Shown here: positions 31,219 through 42,799 of the stretch, one piece after another | Layout of the letters: every line of letters starts with the position of its first letter | How positions within the stretch are numbered: position 1 is the stretch's first letter | Source: Gyrodactylus bullatarudis | Lineage: Eukaryota; Platyhelminthes; Monogenea; Gyrodactylidea; Gyrodactylidae | Assembly (NCBI GenBank): GCA_012064415.1 | Contig: SSNU01000087.1 | Location: 132,489 to 196,488, forward strand | DNA: 64,000 bases | Direction: 5' to 3' | Made by a program: the position numbers and the translations under genes | Notes under the pieces: generated by a model | Told to the model about the DNA's origin: nothing | Databases searched by the model: none | Seen by the model: only the letters and a program-made list of their open reading frames with translations

Positions 31219-32739
31219 GGCAAATGATGTCAACAAAATTAAATTTTCATTCAATAAACCAGCTTGGGCATCAAAGAAATTATTCAAAAAGTATTTGAAC
31301 TCTAGGAAGAAAATGACATTTGGAAGATAGAAGCAGTTTACTTTTCATTTCAGTGCTCACTTTAACCATTTTAAAGAAGTACCTAAGTATGATGTTGACA
31401 CTTGAGAAATGCCCTGAGCAACTTTTTTTGATCTAGGGCTTGTTAATAGTTGTACATCGATGATAAAGGGTCCATCAGTAAAAAAGAAAAACTATATTTG
31501 TCGAAGAAAGCTCAATATTGAATCCTACTATAGATGATTTTCAATAAATTATTTTCTAAACAGTAATATTTTCTTTTTGTAATTCAGAAATTTTTATCTT
31601 CACTGTTTATATACTTCACAAATTGTCTCACTTTACAGAACTATTACTTGAATTCGAATCTCAGACATAATTCATAATTGTGTTGAAGTGAGGGAAAAAA
31701 CTGAAAATAGAAATATTGGGTCATAGTTCTCAAAAATATTTTGAAAGAATAAATAAGATATCGATAATTTGAATATATTTGAAATTTGAAATCATGGTTC
31801 TTCGCATCTCTTTTATCACACATTCGTGATAATTATTTTAAAATCCTTATAGAAATTTATATACAGAGTAAGATTATTAATATTTTTATTAATTTTCTTT
31901 AGTTTCAAAATAATTTACTATAATCACAAAAAAATAGAACACGGTAAAAAGATTTCAGATAAATCCCTTTTTGAGAATATCTCTAACAAGAAAATGCAAA
32001 AAGGTTTATAGTAATTGCCTGTTGAATGCGGCTATGTAATCATCAGAATTTGAAATCTAATTATATGAATAAACCATATATATGGAATGGATAATACACT
32101 TGATATATGATTTCAGGGAAAAACCAGTGAAAATGGAAAAAGTATAGTTCATTTCCCATTTTCATTAAGTTTTCACTTGTTCCCACTTCACCATTGATTC
32201 CTAGGTTCAAAAATTAAAAAAAAAAGTTAAAATTTGATTATGAAGGGTGCTTCAGCCTTGCTCAGCACTTTTTCCCTGCCCGGAATGAATCACTCGGATT
32301 GGCCTGGTAGAGGATTGTGCAGTTTTTCATATTTTTGAAAAACGAGGCGTTATTGTGCCATTGGAGGAAATTCAACAACCTGTTACATGATTTGTGTGCC
32401 AATTTGTACTGAAAGCAGTATTTTTCACAGTATATATATTAGTCTATGGTCCACGCGCTTTTTCAGTTGAATATATTATCTAAATTACAATTAAATTAAG
32501 GTGATAAAGAATAATCCATCAGAGATATTCCTGAAAAAATCTTTTAGGTGCAGTTTGCTTGAACTGACGTGAACTTACCAGATTAAGATGATGAATTAGT
32601 GAAAAATCTCAGCTCAGACTTGCTTTCTATTGCTGAACATATCCTGACTGGCTTACACGTATAACTTGAACGATTTTATTGAATGACAAGATACTTGAAT
32701 ATTATTGTTGAGTGGTTATTGAGATGTGGTTACATATGT
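31219..32739. other. No gene supported (1.5 kb)
   Basis: A+T-rich. CTCACTTTACAGAACTATTA near 31.63 kb resembles the right inverted-repeat end of the transposon at 36.6-38.1 kb. No coding region stands out. Confidence 0.4.
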
Positions 32740-32905
32740 TACCTTACAAATCCTAAACTAGTAAACATATAGATTTACTAGTAAAAAGCTTAATACGTTA
32801 CGAAGTTAGTACAAACACTCAATATACTAACTTTGTACTGGATTAACACATGTATACTCTTAATCATATTTTATAAGTGTATAAGACTTATACTATTCAA
32901 AGTAT
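32740..32905 (+). repeat. Fold-back family F1, partial copy
   Basis: The order TTACCTTACAAATCCTAAAC, AGATTTACTAGT, AGTTAGTACAAACACTCAAT, ACTAACTTTGTACTGGAT and TCAAAGTATCATA matches one arm of the 39.1-kb fold-back. Confidence 0.65.
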
Positions 32906-33001
32906 CATAAGTCTAGTTTGTGTAAATTAATGAAGAATCTTTCAAATGTTTCAGTAGAAAATTTTTCTCAAAGATCAATTCGATTCATTTTAATATTAAT
33001 C

Positions 33002-33200
33002 TTTACTCTGATTAATAAAAATAATATTTTCAATAACACATATATTGATGATACAAAATATATCTCTAATCAAACCAGATTTATAGATGTTACCGTACAA
33101 ATCCTAAATCAGTAAACATCTAGATTTACTACTAAAAAGTGCGAGACATTACAAAGTTAGTACAAAGCACTCAATATACTAACTTTGTACTAGAATACTT
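33002..33200 (+). repeat. Fold-back family F1, left inverted arm
   Basis: About 190 bp that recurs inverted, nearly perfectly, at 34438-34625. The pair would bracket a 1.6-kb segment containing a PLE relic. Confidence 0.8.
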
Positions 33201-33263
33201 ATTGTGTTAAAGTCAGCAATAATTTTCAAATCAAAAAAGTAAAGCTACCTTTATTACTTTAAT

Positions 33264-33645
33264 TTGATAAATTTGTCCAAGAACTTATTAGAATTCCTAT
33301 TTTCCATTAAACTTAACTTCAAATTGTCTATTTACTTTGAACTTCAATTTTCTTCTGAACTTGCTATCCTTCTTATCCTTTTAATCAATTTAAATTTTAG
33401 ACCAACTTTACGTTTAGTAGGAATAAAAATAGCAAAATGCATATATTCGCCATTGTCTTTTTCTAAAAAATATTTGTTTGTGTCTAATCTTTTCTAATTA
33501 GTTTAACGTCTAAAAAACTCAAAATCATAAGATTTTTTTTTCTATGGTAAAATTGATATAAAAATGCATCGAATTGATCTTTAAAAATTGTCTACTGAAA
33601 CATTTGGTTTGATCAGAGTAAAAGTGTCATCAACATATCTTAGAC
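33264..33645 (-). pseudogene. PLE lineage 1 palm relic (YVDD)
   Basis: The minus strand reads RYVDDTFTLIKPNVSVDNF (motif C with both Asp), a decayed LSFLD-like motif D, GEYMHFAIFIPTKRKVGLKF and KRIRRIASSEE, matching the RT-to-thumb passage of the 352-codon copies. Stops and frameshifts are numerous. It sits between the inverted F1 arms. Confidence 0.75.
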
Positions 33646-34337
33646 CTTCCCCGAGAATCGAACCTTATCATTATCCATCTTGATTTCTTTTATTTTCAAT
33701 TATGATTCGAATTAGTTTTATGATAAAAACATAGCCCTTATAGAGAAGAGTCATCATTGTGTATTTGTTATCGTACAAGTCGTGAACCAGGAAATATAAA
33801 AATTTCCTAGTATATTTCGTGAATGTTCCTCGTCCTAGTATAACTCATGAATAGAATTTTTCTAACGTACTGAAATTAGAGTATTTCGTGAATGATTTAG
33901 GGTAGGGTCTCCTCCTCATCCTTAATACCTATATAGAACTCAATCGAGGAGGGGGGTCATGGATATCTTAAAGATGATAGAATCTATTATAGGAGAGTAC
34001 TAATGAATATATTCAAGAGAATCTATTTCAGGCTCATCTTATGCTTTATTTTGGACTTACTCATTCGTGTGATAAATACCAAATTTAGATTTCTTAGAAG
34101 AAAACGATTATTAATTGAACCATACCTGTTGCAAAGAATAGCATTATTAAGCCATTTAAATTCAAAGCATAAAGAAAAAATAGTATTATGATCTTGAGGA
34201 CAATTTTTATGATTTTTTAAACATAAAATCTTGTAAAAATGCAAAGTATGAATGTTTATTTGGACACGTAGTTAAGTTTTAATTCATATATTCATTGGAT
34301 AAAGTACTTTATTGGAGTGTTCAAATCTGCAATTGAT
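33646..34337. other. No feature recognised
   Basis: Two opposing short frames (34003-34191 and 34023-34244) overlap each other and have no recognisable content. Repeated TTTCGTGAAT phrases near 33.8-33.9 kb are the only pattern. Confidence 0.35.
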
Positions 34338-34625
34338 ATGAGCGTATTTTAATTTAAGTTGTTTTGAATGGTATAAATCTTATACACCATGTCATATACA
34401 AATATTATTAAAAGTATACATGTATTAATCCAGTACAAAGTTAGTATATTGAGTGCTTTGTACTAACTTTGTAATGTTTCGCACTTTTTAGTAGTAAATC
34501 TAGATGTTTACTGATTTAGGATTTGTACGGTAACATCTATAAATCTGGTTTGATTAGAGATATATTTTGTATCATCAATATATGTGTTATTGAAAATATT
34601 ATTTTTATTAATCAGAGTATAACCT
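34338..34625 (-). repeat. Fold-back family F1, right inverted arm
   Basis: Inverted partner of 33002-33200 through 34438-34625. The outward part (34338-34437, TATACACCATGTCATATA) matches the inner arm of the 39.1-kb fold-back. Confidence 0.8.
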
Positions 34626-35804
34626 ATCGGTATTCGTCGGGTATCATTCGAGGATTTCCTTTGCTACGAATTTATATTAAAATTTCATAAAAAAATTAAT
34701 GTATAATTTGAAAATACACCTAAAATGTTATGTGTAAATTAAACTTAAACATATCAAACTCGAATTCCAGAAAAGTTAATCGTTTGTAAGGAATAATTGT
34801 AAATAATAATAAATTAAAATTTAAATAAAACTATAATACATTATATTCACTGAACCATTGAACTGAGGAATTCATAATTCTATGAGAAGATTGGTGAAAA
34901 CCATCGTACTTACCTAAAGCACATTGTAAACTATAAATATTTTGGGTATTTTGGTCAAAATTATTTGACCATCTTTGGTCACTGTCTCATAAATTTTGCT
35001 CAACTGAACCTCAACTGAAGAGATTGTCTTTTAGATCAATCTAAATCTATCGTGAAATTTCTTCAATTATCCATGCTTTTGAGTGCTATAAACACGGTTT
35101 TGGTTGAAGCACTATTGAATGGATAATTAAATATAAATCTGCAAAAATGCAATTCCCTCATCCAAAATATACAATGGTATAACAGCTTGGGGCTCATCTC
35201 GAATATTTCCGCTCAAATATTAATCGGTGATTTATTTCTTCCTGAGTGAAATTTTTCATGGTTCTGATGAATGATTCATCCGCTTCTATACTTTGTCCCT
35301 AATAGGTGTCTAGGTATTTTTCAATAATTGAAAATTTCACCAATAAAAAATTGAGACTTTTGATTTTTCGTTTTCCTTTTCATGTAATGTAATCCCACAG
35401 TACAATTTAATGCATTTGTACCTTGTGTGTAATTTAACCATATCATACAATGTAATGCAATTCTCAAAAAATAGAAAGGAAGAACAGAAAACATGTTGTG
35501 TAAAGAATTGAATGAACAGATAATGATTCAAGCAGACATTTTACGTCATAAAATTTATATATTTCATTGCCTTTGATGAATCTTGCATCAGGATAAAAAC
35601 GGGGTCCTTGTTTCATTGTTTTTGAAGTTATTACTTTTCAATCCAATTTTGAAAATATTTCATTAATAATGCGTTAGTGGTCAAAATGTCATATTAGTGA
35701 CTTACATAATCAAGCCCTTGGTAACAATAACGAAAAAACTTCTTTACAAGTAAAATTTATTTTTCTCACACGTGGACACTCTCTTTTATTGAAACTACTA
35801 AGGT
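34626..35804. other. No feature recognised
   Basis: A+T-rich. The 64-codon minus-strand frame (35337-35531) has no recognisable motif. Confidence 0.4.
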
Positions 35805-35975
35805 TGTTTTCTTCCGTACCAGTCTGGGTGGGATCCATTAGTAAGCTGTAACATTCAGCGACATGGGCTAATCCATTACCATATAAGACGTTCCTGTGGG
35901 ATCTATTAACTAAGCACCTAGAACGAAATATTTCTAGTTAATCTTTGTAAGTATAGTTGCTGCACTATTCATTAG
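35805..35975 (-). mobile_element. M1 MITE, partial inverted copy
   Basis: CGTACCAGTCTGGGTGGGAT, GCTGTAACATTCAGCGACAT and AAGACGTTCCTGTGGGAT match the right two thirds of the M1 MITE in inverted orientation. It ends in CTTTGTAAGTATAG and TGCTGCACTATTC, which shows the outer terminus missing from the right side of the 3.1-kb copy. Confidence 0.75.
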
Positions 35976-36579
35976 TTGATTTTATTATTTTTTCGACAAT
36001 TTTGTAACATGATGCAGTCCCTACAGTATACTCTATCGTATAAGCTAGAATTTTTTTTCATTGTGTTCGGGATGTAAAAACATGAATTTTTTAAGGATAC
36101 TTTATTTTCTACTTTACTTTACGGTTGAAATTGATGTATAATATATTAAGGGAAAAGTTAATGTGAGTTAAGTGAATTGTATTAATTCTTAAAATATTTG
36201 GTTAGATCACAATACACTTTTTCTCAACACAGTAGTAAATCTTTTTTCATGTATGAAATTCTCCTGGACATTTTTAATGCTTGTTTTTATTATTAACGTG
36301 TATTGTAATTAAAAATACATTCCAATGCCTGAAAACGTTTCTAAGGAGTAGAAAGGCCTTACTTACAATTTTTCTCTATAACCCTTAAGATCAAATAATT
36401 CTTGATTTGGTGCACAGCTCTGACCAATGAACATCGATAAAATCAAAACATTTCCTCATCATTGACTTCGAATTGATCGGTTGCTTTGATATGCGAAACG
36501 AAGAATAGACCAAGGGGTCAAAATTAATATGCACATTAGAAAGGTTTTTGTATGTTGGATCAGCATAAAAAATGTATTC

Positions 36580-36614
36580 TAGTAACCTTTGTAAGTAAAG
36601 ATGCTGCACTATCT
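36580..36614. mobile_element. M1 MITE terminus fragment
   Basis: TAACCTTTGTAAGTAAAGAT and GCTGCACTATC match the outer end of M1, immediately before the TIR transposon. Confidence 0.5.
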
Positions 36615-36623
36615 ATAAGTACA

Positions 36624-38110
36624 GGTAAAAGCTCTGTAAAGTGACGGGAGTTGTGTGAATGTGGAAGTACACGTTACTTATATACCATTTCTATACCAAA
36701 ACTCATGATTGATCAATAGAAATATGAATTTATAATAAATATTATTCTGATGATGCAATATTATAGTCGCAATCATAATCACTTTTTCACGCCATGAGTA
36801 CACAACGACTCTACACTAACGAAGAGAAACTTAGAATCCTGCATGAAATGAAAGAAAAGAACGAAGGTGCTAGTTTCATGGCTCGTCAGTATAACGTTAC
36901 AATAAAAACTCTAAAAAACTGGCAGAAGAATCACGATAAGATAGCTGCTAACATCAGTTATACGCTGATAGATATCAACGCCCTAAATCAAGAATAGATT
37001 CTCAAGTAGAAGAACTTAAAGAGAATCATGAAGAAATATTGCCATCGAAAGTCAAAGAAATTGTTGATGGTGTTGCTCAAAGTCAAAATCTTGTTAGAGT
37101 GTATGGAGATCAAAAATATGTGGCTAAAATTATAAAAAACCACAATATAAAATGCTGGGAAGAAACTGGCATTCTACCGAAAACAAATGAAAATAACCCA
37201 GAGCTTATCAGATCAACTGTAAATAACTTAGGCCTATTGAAGAATCACTTGGCTATAAGAAAACTTCAAGGTTCATTAGAAATTGTCAAAAATCTTGCCT
37301 TTCTAAAAGAGAACCCTGCTTTAAATTCAACAGTTTATGATTTTGAATAAAAAATATTTCTTATAAGAAACTCTTTTCTCTAGATTATAGATTAGCAATA
37401 CAAATTAGTTTATAAATTCATATCCAAATATGGCATGGTAGGATTACATTCTATAGAAAGTGTGCGTGTGTGACCCACTCTCTGTTCATTGGGATAGTGA
37501 GTGCGTATGTGTTATTAGAAACCCCTATTGTATGTAAAATGAGGAGAACATGGTGATAGTTTTGATTGACATGTTTGTATTCACACCTATGTAATACATA
37601 GTATGTATGTACAAATGGTCAACCCCATGACTAATTATGGGGAGGGGTATGGGATTGGGAAAACGAAAAATGACTTTTTTGATTATTCATCTAAAATCAT
37701 TCAAAATCTGAGACCGATTTAAAAATCGAATTTTAGCCATTTATTTCCAAATAGAAGCTTGAAAATTTCCAAGTTTACTCAAAATCTTATGCTGAATATA
37801 ATGATACAAAATTTAAGTATGACTGACCATTGCTTAAGCTATTTTTGCTACAGCCTTTTCCTGATATGATTGAGAGAAAATTCGAAGTGGAAATGATTCA
37901 GAACAAAAGATTAAGATCATCTACAAAAGTTCATCAACCTGTTGAAAAGTTTGAGATTCTAGTAGCAAAATATATTTGGAACCGTAGGAATATTGTGGGA
38001 GTAATATTGCTAGATTCTGATTGGCCGACAAATGCTCAATTTCTATTGATCAATTCATGAGTTTTGGTGTAGAAATGGTATATAAGTAACAACTCTCGTC
38101 ACTTTACAGA
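36624..38110. mobile_element. About 1.5-kb TIR DNA transposon
   Basis: Inverted ends of about 80-100 bp: AAAGCTCTGTAAAGTGACG, TTACTTATATACCATTTCTA and AAAACTCATGA..TTGATCAA occur at 36626-36722 and inverted at 38030-38109. TA flanks the matching part on both sides (TAaaagctctg, and agcttTTA). The left arm has a 20-bp insert (about 36650-36670). Inside is an HTH-containing reading frame in two pieces. A TA target suggests the Tc1/mariner/pogo clan, but the exact ends need checking. Confidence 0.7.
36794..37350 (+). pseudogene. HTH DNA-binding protein of the TIR transposon
   Basis: The first frame (36794-36997, 67 codons) begins MSTQRLYTNEEKLRILHEMK and carries a helix-turn-helix: EKLRILHEMKEKN, ASFMARQYNV, TIKTLKNWQKN. 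This is the psq/CENP-B-like fold found at the N-terminus of pogo-type and other transposases, where it binds the terminal repeats. One frameshift near 36.95 kb links it to a downstream frame (37039-37350) through RIDSQVEELKENHEEI. That second part is helical and charged, has no DDE catalytic motif, and ends TVYDFE. It could be a truncated transposase or an accessory binding protein. Confidence 0.55.
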
Positions 38111-38112
38111 GC

Positions 38113-39095
38113 TTTTAGCAGTATTCGCTAGAATTTGATGAAACTCCAAAGAGAGGAAATGAGGATCTAAAGTGAAAAAAACGTTTGTACACGATCTACA
38201 CACCCTAGTGTGTTTTGTGAATAGATATTATTCTCACAAAACACACTTAAAACACACTGAAATGAATACATCGGTATTTTGCTATATCTACGCATGTACT
38301 GATTGTAAGATAGACATTTCAATGATATGACTAGACACACACTTGTTCATCTCTATATTTTGTGATTGACTAAACTTAAAAAGGATTTCTTCAATAAACC
38401 ATTGATAATGATTTCATTTTCACAATGTCTACCCGAGAGCTAAATTCACCCAATTTCTACTTGATTCAAAAGCATCAAACGCTTATTCTCTTATGACTAA
38501 AATTGAAATTGATAACACAATCAGGCGATTCAAATGCATTCAGAACATGGTTGAAAAACCCTCATCAACTGACTACAAACTGATGAAAGTCATTAAAGTC
38601 ATTGAAGAAATTGCATTACATATATTTTGTATATCAATAGGAACGCGTCTACCAATCATATTCATTGAGATTGGCCAATTGTTTGAGGTTATAATAATAA
38701 ATATAATTTTAACACGAACGAGGCTTTAAATATACTCCAAAAACTAGAATATTAGATATACATTTTAGTTTAAAAGAAAAAAATTCCAAAATAATACAAT
38801 TAAATTGTGTATTTAATTTGAATATAAGTTTAAGTCTATCTCGCAAATAATTGATACATTTTTAATTATTACATGTATTTAAAAGTAATGAAAACGAGTT
38901 AGTTATCTCTACAGTATTTTATTGGAGAGTTTATTACATTTTTGATAATATGTATTTCATTTTTTTATGTTTGACTACTATTTTTACAGTTTTGGCTTCA
39001 CTTTGATAGAATATTTTACTTTTGACTACATTTTCTTCTATATTTTTACATATTCGACTATAGTAAAATTCTAATTAAAATATTGAGAAATTTTT
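38113..39095. other. No gene; one perfect 14-bp hairpin
   Basis: AGTGTGTTTTGTGA (38207-38220) and its exact reverse complement (38234-38247) form a hairpin with a 13-base loop. The 78-codon frame at 38493-38729 shows no motif. Confidence 0.4.
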
Positions 39096-39832
39096 TGTTA
39101 CCGTACAAACCCAGAATCAGTGAATCTCTAGATTCACTAGTACAGGGTTAGTATAAAGCCTGAAATTCAGTGTCTGTACCAACTTTGTTCTAGAATAATA
39201 CATCATGTATACTTTTTTATCATATTCATATATGACATGGTGTATAAGGTTTATAGCATTCAAAGTATCATATACTATATATAATAGGATAAATGATTGC
39301 CTTGAATTAATTTCTCATTATAAAGTACAAAGGGTATTCACACTCAGACCTTATTAGATAAGATAAGATAAGAAAAAGTTTATTGAGGATTGACACAGTC
39401 ATACATAATGATGAATATTCTGTATACGGCTTAGGTTTTCATTATAACAAAATAATTCCTTTCTATCTATAGCTATTGAGATCTCATTGGGATCCACCCA
39501 AGGATTCATCAAATGATACAAACTTAAGCCATAAACAGAATATTCATCATTATGTATGACTGTGTCAATCCTCAATGAGGACTGAGTATGGATACCACTC
39601 CCCTCATTAATGAGAAATTAATTCAAGGCAATCATATATCCTATTATATATAGTATATGATACTTTGAATGCTATAAACCTTATACACCATGTCATATAT
39701 GAATATGATAAAAAAGTATGCATGATGTATTATTCTAGAGCAAAGTTGGTACAGACACTGAATTTCAGGCTTTATACTAACTCTGTACTAGTGAATCTAG
39801 AGATTCACTGATTCTGGGTTTGTTCGGTAACA
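39096..39832. mobile_element. 737-bp fold-back element (family F1)
   Basis: Almost the whole element is an inverted repeat. The outer arms start TGTTACCG (39096) and end CGGTAACA (39832), and match for at least 230 bp at roughly 97% identity by eye. Inner parts of the arms (for example 39387-39424 against 39540-39578, TTGAGGATTGACACAGTCAT) also pair, leaving a short centre. Sub-palindromes such as GTGAATCTCTAGATTCAC lie within the arms. No gene is present. Relatives occur at 21.5, 32.75, 33.1 and 34.5 kb. The superfamily is not identifiable from this sequence. Confidence 0.85.
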
Positions 39833-41267
39833 GATATATAAATGACTGTAAATACTATTGATCGATTGTGTTTATTTTTGCAGTCAATCGAAGTAAGAAA
39901 TTTTTACTTAAGTTTTTTTTTAAATTATCATCCTAGATTCTCTATGATTCAGGAATGAACTTTAAATCTAAGCTACCCAGAATCTTTGGTACAAAACCTT
40001 AGAAAATTATTCAGCTCATGTAGAAGTTCACCTTCTATTGAATTGAAATTTTGGAAATATCATTATAATTAGTATGGAGAACTAGAGAGACTATCGTTTT
40101 ATAAAGATTATGTATCAAGAGAGAAAGATTTTTATGATTTTTAATAAATTCTTCTATTTTCAACCAAGACTTCATGATTAGAAATAAACATTAAATAGAA
40201 AGAGATTGGAGTCATAAGAGAAAGAGCATGGTCGTTGGTGGGGGATTGAAGTTAACGTAGAAAAAGATTGGAGTCTGGTTATACACACAAACACGTATTT
40301 TGAAAGGATCTCAAGGGGAACGTAGAAAGGAAAAAAGGGAGTCTGATGACTTTCACACTAACATGGTACATTAGAATGACGTAATGCATTGTGATGCATA
40401 TTGTTTATTCAAGCCTTGGCTTACATCCATATTTGGATAGATCCTCATTAAATTTGGAAATCTGAATGCAATATTGATTTATTATTTAATCTAGTTCCTT
40501 TTGAGCTTGATGCATGGAAATTAGCCAGAGTACTAACTATTGCATGATTTTTCGAATGGTGGTATTTGATTTACTGTAGTACTTAAGGTATAGAAATTAG
40601 AGTATCTTTGTTATAAGAATGGTTGAGTATTTATTTTAGGCTCTAGGAACAAGGAAAAAATTCTCTATTCAATGATGTATAAATTACTGGATAGATGCTC
40701 GAAACAATCATATGACGGGTTTATTTTGGTTTCATCATGAGAATAAAAATGGAAAATTATGCTTGAATATTATTGGTTAATCCATACTTCACTCATTATT
40801 TTTGGGGCAGAGAGGTATAAAAGACCTTTGCCATCACACTTTAACCTAACGCGAGTCATCATGTGTGAAATTGACTGTACTTATCCATTTATAAAGTTCT
40901 TTTCTACTTATCGATTTGTCTTGCCGGAGTCCTGCCGAGTATAAAATGTAGGATACACCAATAGATATTTTAAAAATTGTACTACCCTTTATATATTAAG
41001 TTGTGCTTTTTGAATAATTTAAATTTTAGTTGTGTAAATAAATTCTCCTTTAAGAGAGGGAATTCCATATTTACTATTTTATCAATTTCGCAATACTTTT
41101 TTTGCTAACTTCGCAAACAACAAAGACTCTGGAATTTGCAAATCAGAAAAATTTGGCTTTAGTTTAAACTTTGAACTCTTCTATTTCCCTTCATTTGCGT
41201 TATTTTTGCATAAAGCTTGGATAGATTGATGAACTTTTCACTATACATCGAATTTTGGCGATGATAG
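39833..41267. other. No gene; possible promoter relic at 40.77-40.88 kb
   Basis: Largely featureless. The 61-codon frame at 40759-40944 overlaps the TATTGG, GAGAGGTATAAAAGA, CATCATGTGTG series shared with 8.85-8.96 kb, which looks like a promoter-bearing repeat rather than a protein. Confidence 0.3.
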
Positions 41268-41640
41268 GATTCACGTGATTTATCAAAAACGTTCGAAAAT
41301 CCGCTTAAAATCACATTTTTAAATATAGAAAATATCGGTGTTTTTTTCATTAAATGTACTTTTCTTTATGGTTCATCAGTAGTGACACATAAATAATGAT
41401 AAAAGTTTATAATTCATTGAAAATAATATTTTAAAAATTTTGAAAGAAGTATAGTGAAAGTAAAAAAAATATAAGAATATAATGTGAGCTGTAAAAATCT
41501 CTTCAATAAATAGCAACAGTTAAGAGAAAGGTGAAAAAGATCACAAATGCTTGGGTAATTGAAGGTTATATATAAGTAGTTTTTCTGAACAGACAGGCTT
41601 AAAGTAGTTGATGAAGTATTTTTCCTTCACCCCAAATGGT
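41268..41640 (-). mobile_element. PLE lineage 1 3' end
   Basis: Minus-strand lineage-1 terminal region (TTCACGTGATTTATCAAAAA, 41270-41289), a hammerhead-like motif at 41347-41388, 3' UTR and the last codons of the nuclease in decayed form (41540-41640). It runs into unrelated sequence before the nuclease core. Confidence 0.75.
41347..41388 (-). ncRNA. Hammerhead-like motif (type B'), weak
   Basis: Minus strand: CACUA, CUGAUGA, ACCAUAAA, GAAA, AGUACAUU, UAAUG. Core boxes are conserved, but stem II has no good pairing. Confidence 0.35.
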
Positions 41641-41689
41641 GTTTATTTTAATGAATTGAAAAAATATTATGAGAACTTAATGAGGAACT

Positions 41690-41800
41690 CATTGGGAGGA
41701 TTTAGAAATCGGTCGAATATTTAGTAATAAAACTTATATTTCGCCGGATCTCTTCAGACTACTACACCAGCTTGATATATCTAGTAAAATAATACAGTAG
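41690..41800 (-). mobile_element. PLE lineage 2 3' region fragment
   Basis: Minus-strand block with the type C hammerhead-like motif, closely related to 42795-42890. No coding part remains. Confidence 0.65.
41722..41761 (-). ncRNA. Hammerhead-like motif (type C)
   Basis: Minus strand: UAGU (41758-41761), CUGAAGA, GAUCCGGC, GAAA, an A/U-rich palindrome-like stem III (AUAUAAGUUUUAU), U17 and ACUA (41722-41725). Stem I UAGU/ACUA pairs with a sequence different from the 11.9-kb copy (UUUGGU/ACCAAA). Core boxes are intact. Confidence 0.5.
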
Positions 41801-42799
41801 AAAATATCTTGATTCATTCAATATGAAAATCGGAGAGAGGAAGGGGATGGCAAAGATTCTGGTGTCTCTTTCTATCTCATTCGTGTTTTTCTCTGTTGAG
41901 AAGTTAAGCAATGCAAATATTCTTTATCTCCGATAATTTCAGAGGCCGAAAGAATTGATTATTCCGAATTTGTCTTGAATATACAGAGGTTATTGGTTAA
42001 TAAAGCTAAGTGGATTGGGAATCTATGATTTTTACAGAAATCTCGATATTTTCATTTTCGAATTTTCAAAAGATTTTTGGAATCCTACTCATGGTGTTCA
42101 CTTTAACCAGTTGAAGAAAAAATTCTGAAAAAAATTTCTTAAATGAAAAATATGGCCATTTCAATTTGGCGCCAAAATTCCATTCTTTCTAACTTCAAAC
42201 CGAATTTTTTTTTTCAAGATCAAGATTAGACAAGAATATTAATTCTTTTCTTTAACTGGTTAAAGCGGCAAACATGAGTAGGATTCCAAAAAATCTGCTG
42301 AAAATTCGAGATAGCCGTAAAAATCATAGATTCACAACTTCGTATCAACCATCTTTAGTATAGTCTGTATGTCCAGGAACCTCTCAGGATTTGTTCATTA
42401 AATACCTCTAAATTAAATTGAAATTATTGAAAATGCACTAAATATAAAAGAGCTGTACAATTTTTTCCATATATATTCTCTGTATATTGGTGTATCCTAA
42501 ATTTTATAAAAAGTATATTGGTGTGTTGCACATTTCATGGAAATTCCCACTACGAAAATACTAAATAAGGTGTATCCCAGGTAATATACAAATCTATTTC
42601 ACAAATTTGTAAATATCCCTTGTCCCACTACACATTTTTAAATTAATCCATCAAAATTATCAAAGATAAATTGTGTGAGGGTGATAAGAAAAAATACGAA
42701 TTTGATATATAATACAATGAGGGGTCCGTACCGAACAAATTTCAATGAGTCAAAGAGACTAATTTTTTTCAGTTTCAAATGAAAGACTCATTTAAAGGA

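Noticed and set aside
33641..33664. GGTTCGATTCTC on the minus strand, like a tRNA B box
   Set aside because: No A box or cloverleaf upstream; the sequence lies at the edge of a PLE relic.
38207..38247. Perfect 14-bp hairpin as a terminator or microRNA
   Set aside because: Stem too short for a microRNA precursor and no adjacent gene. Noted only as a hairpin.
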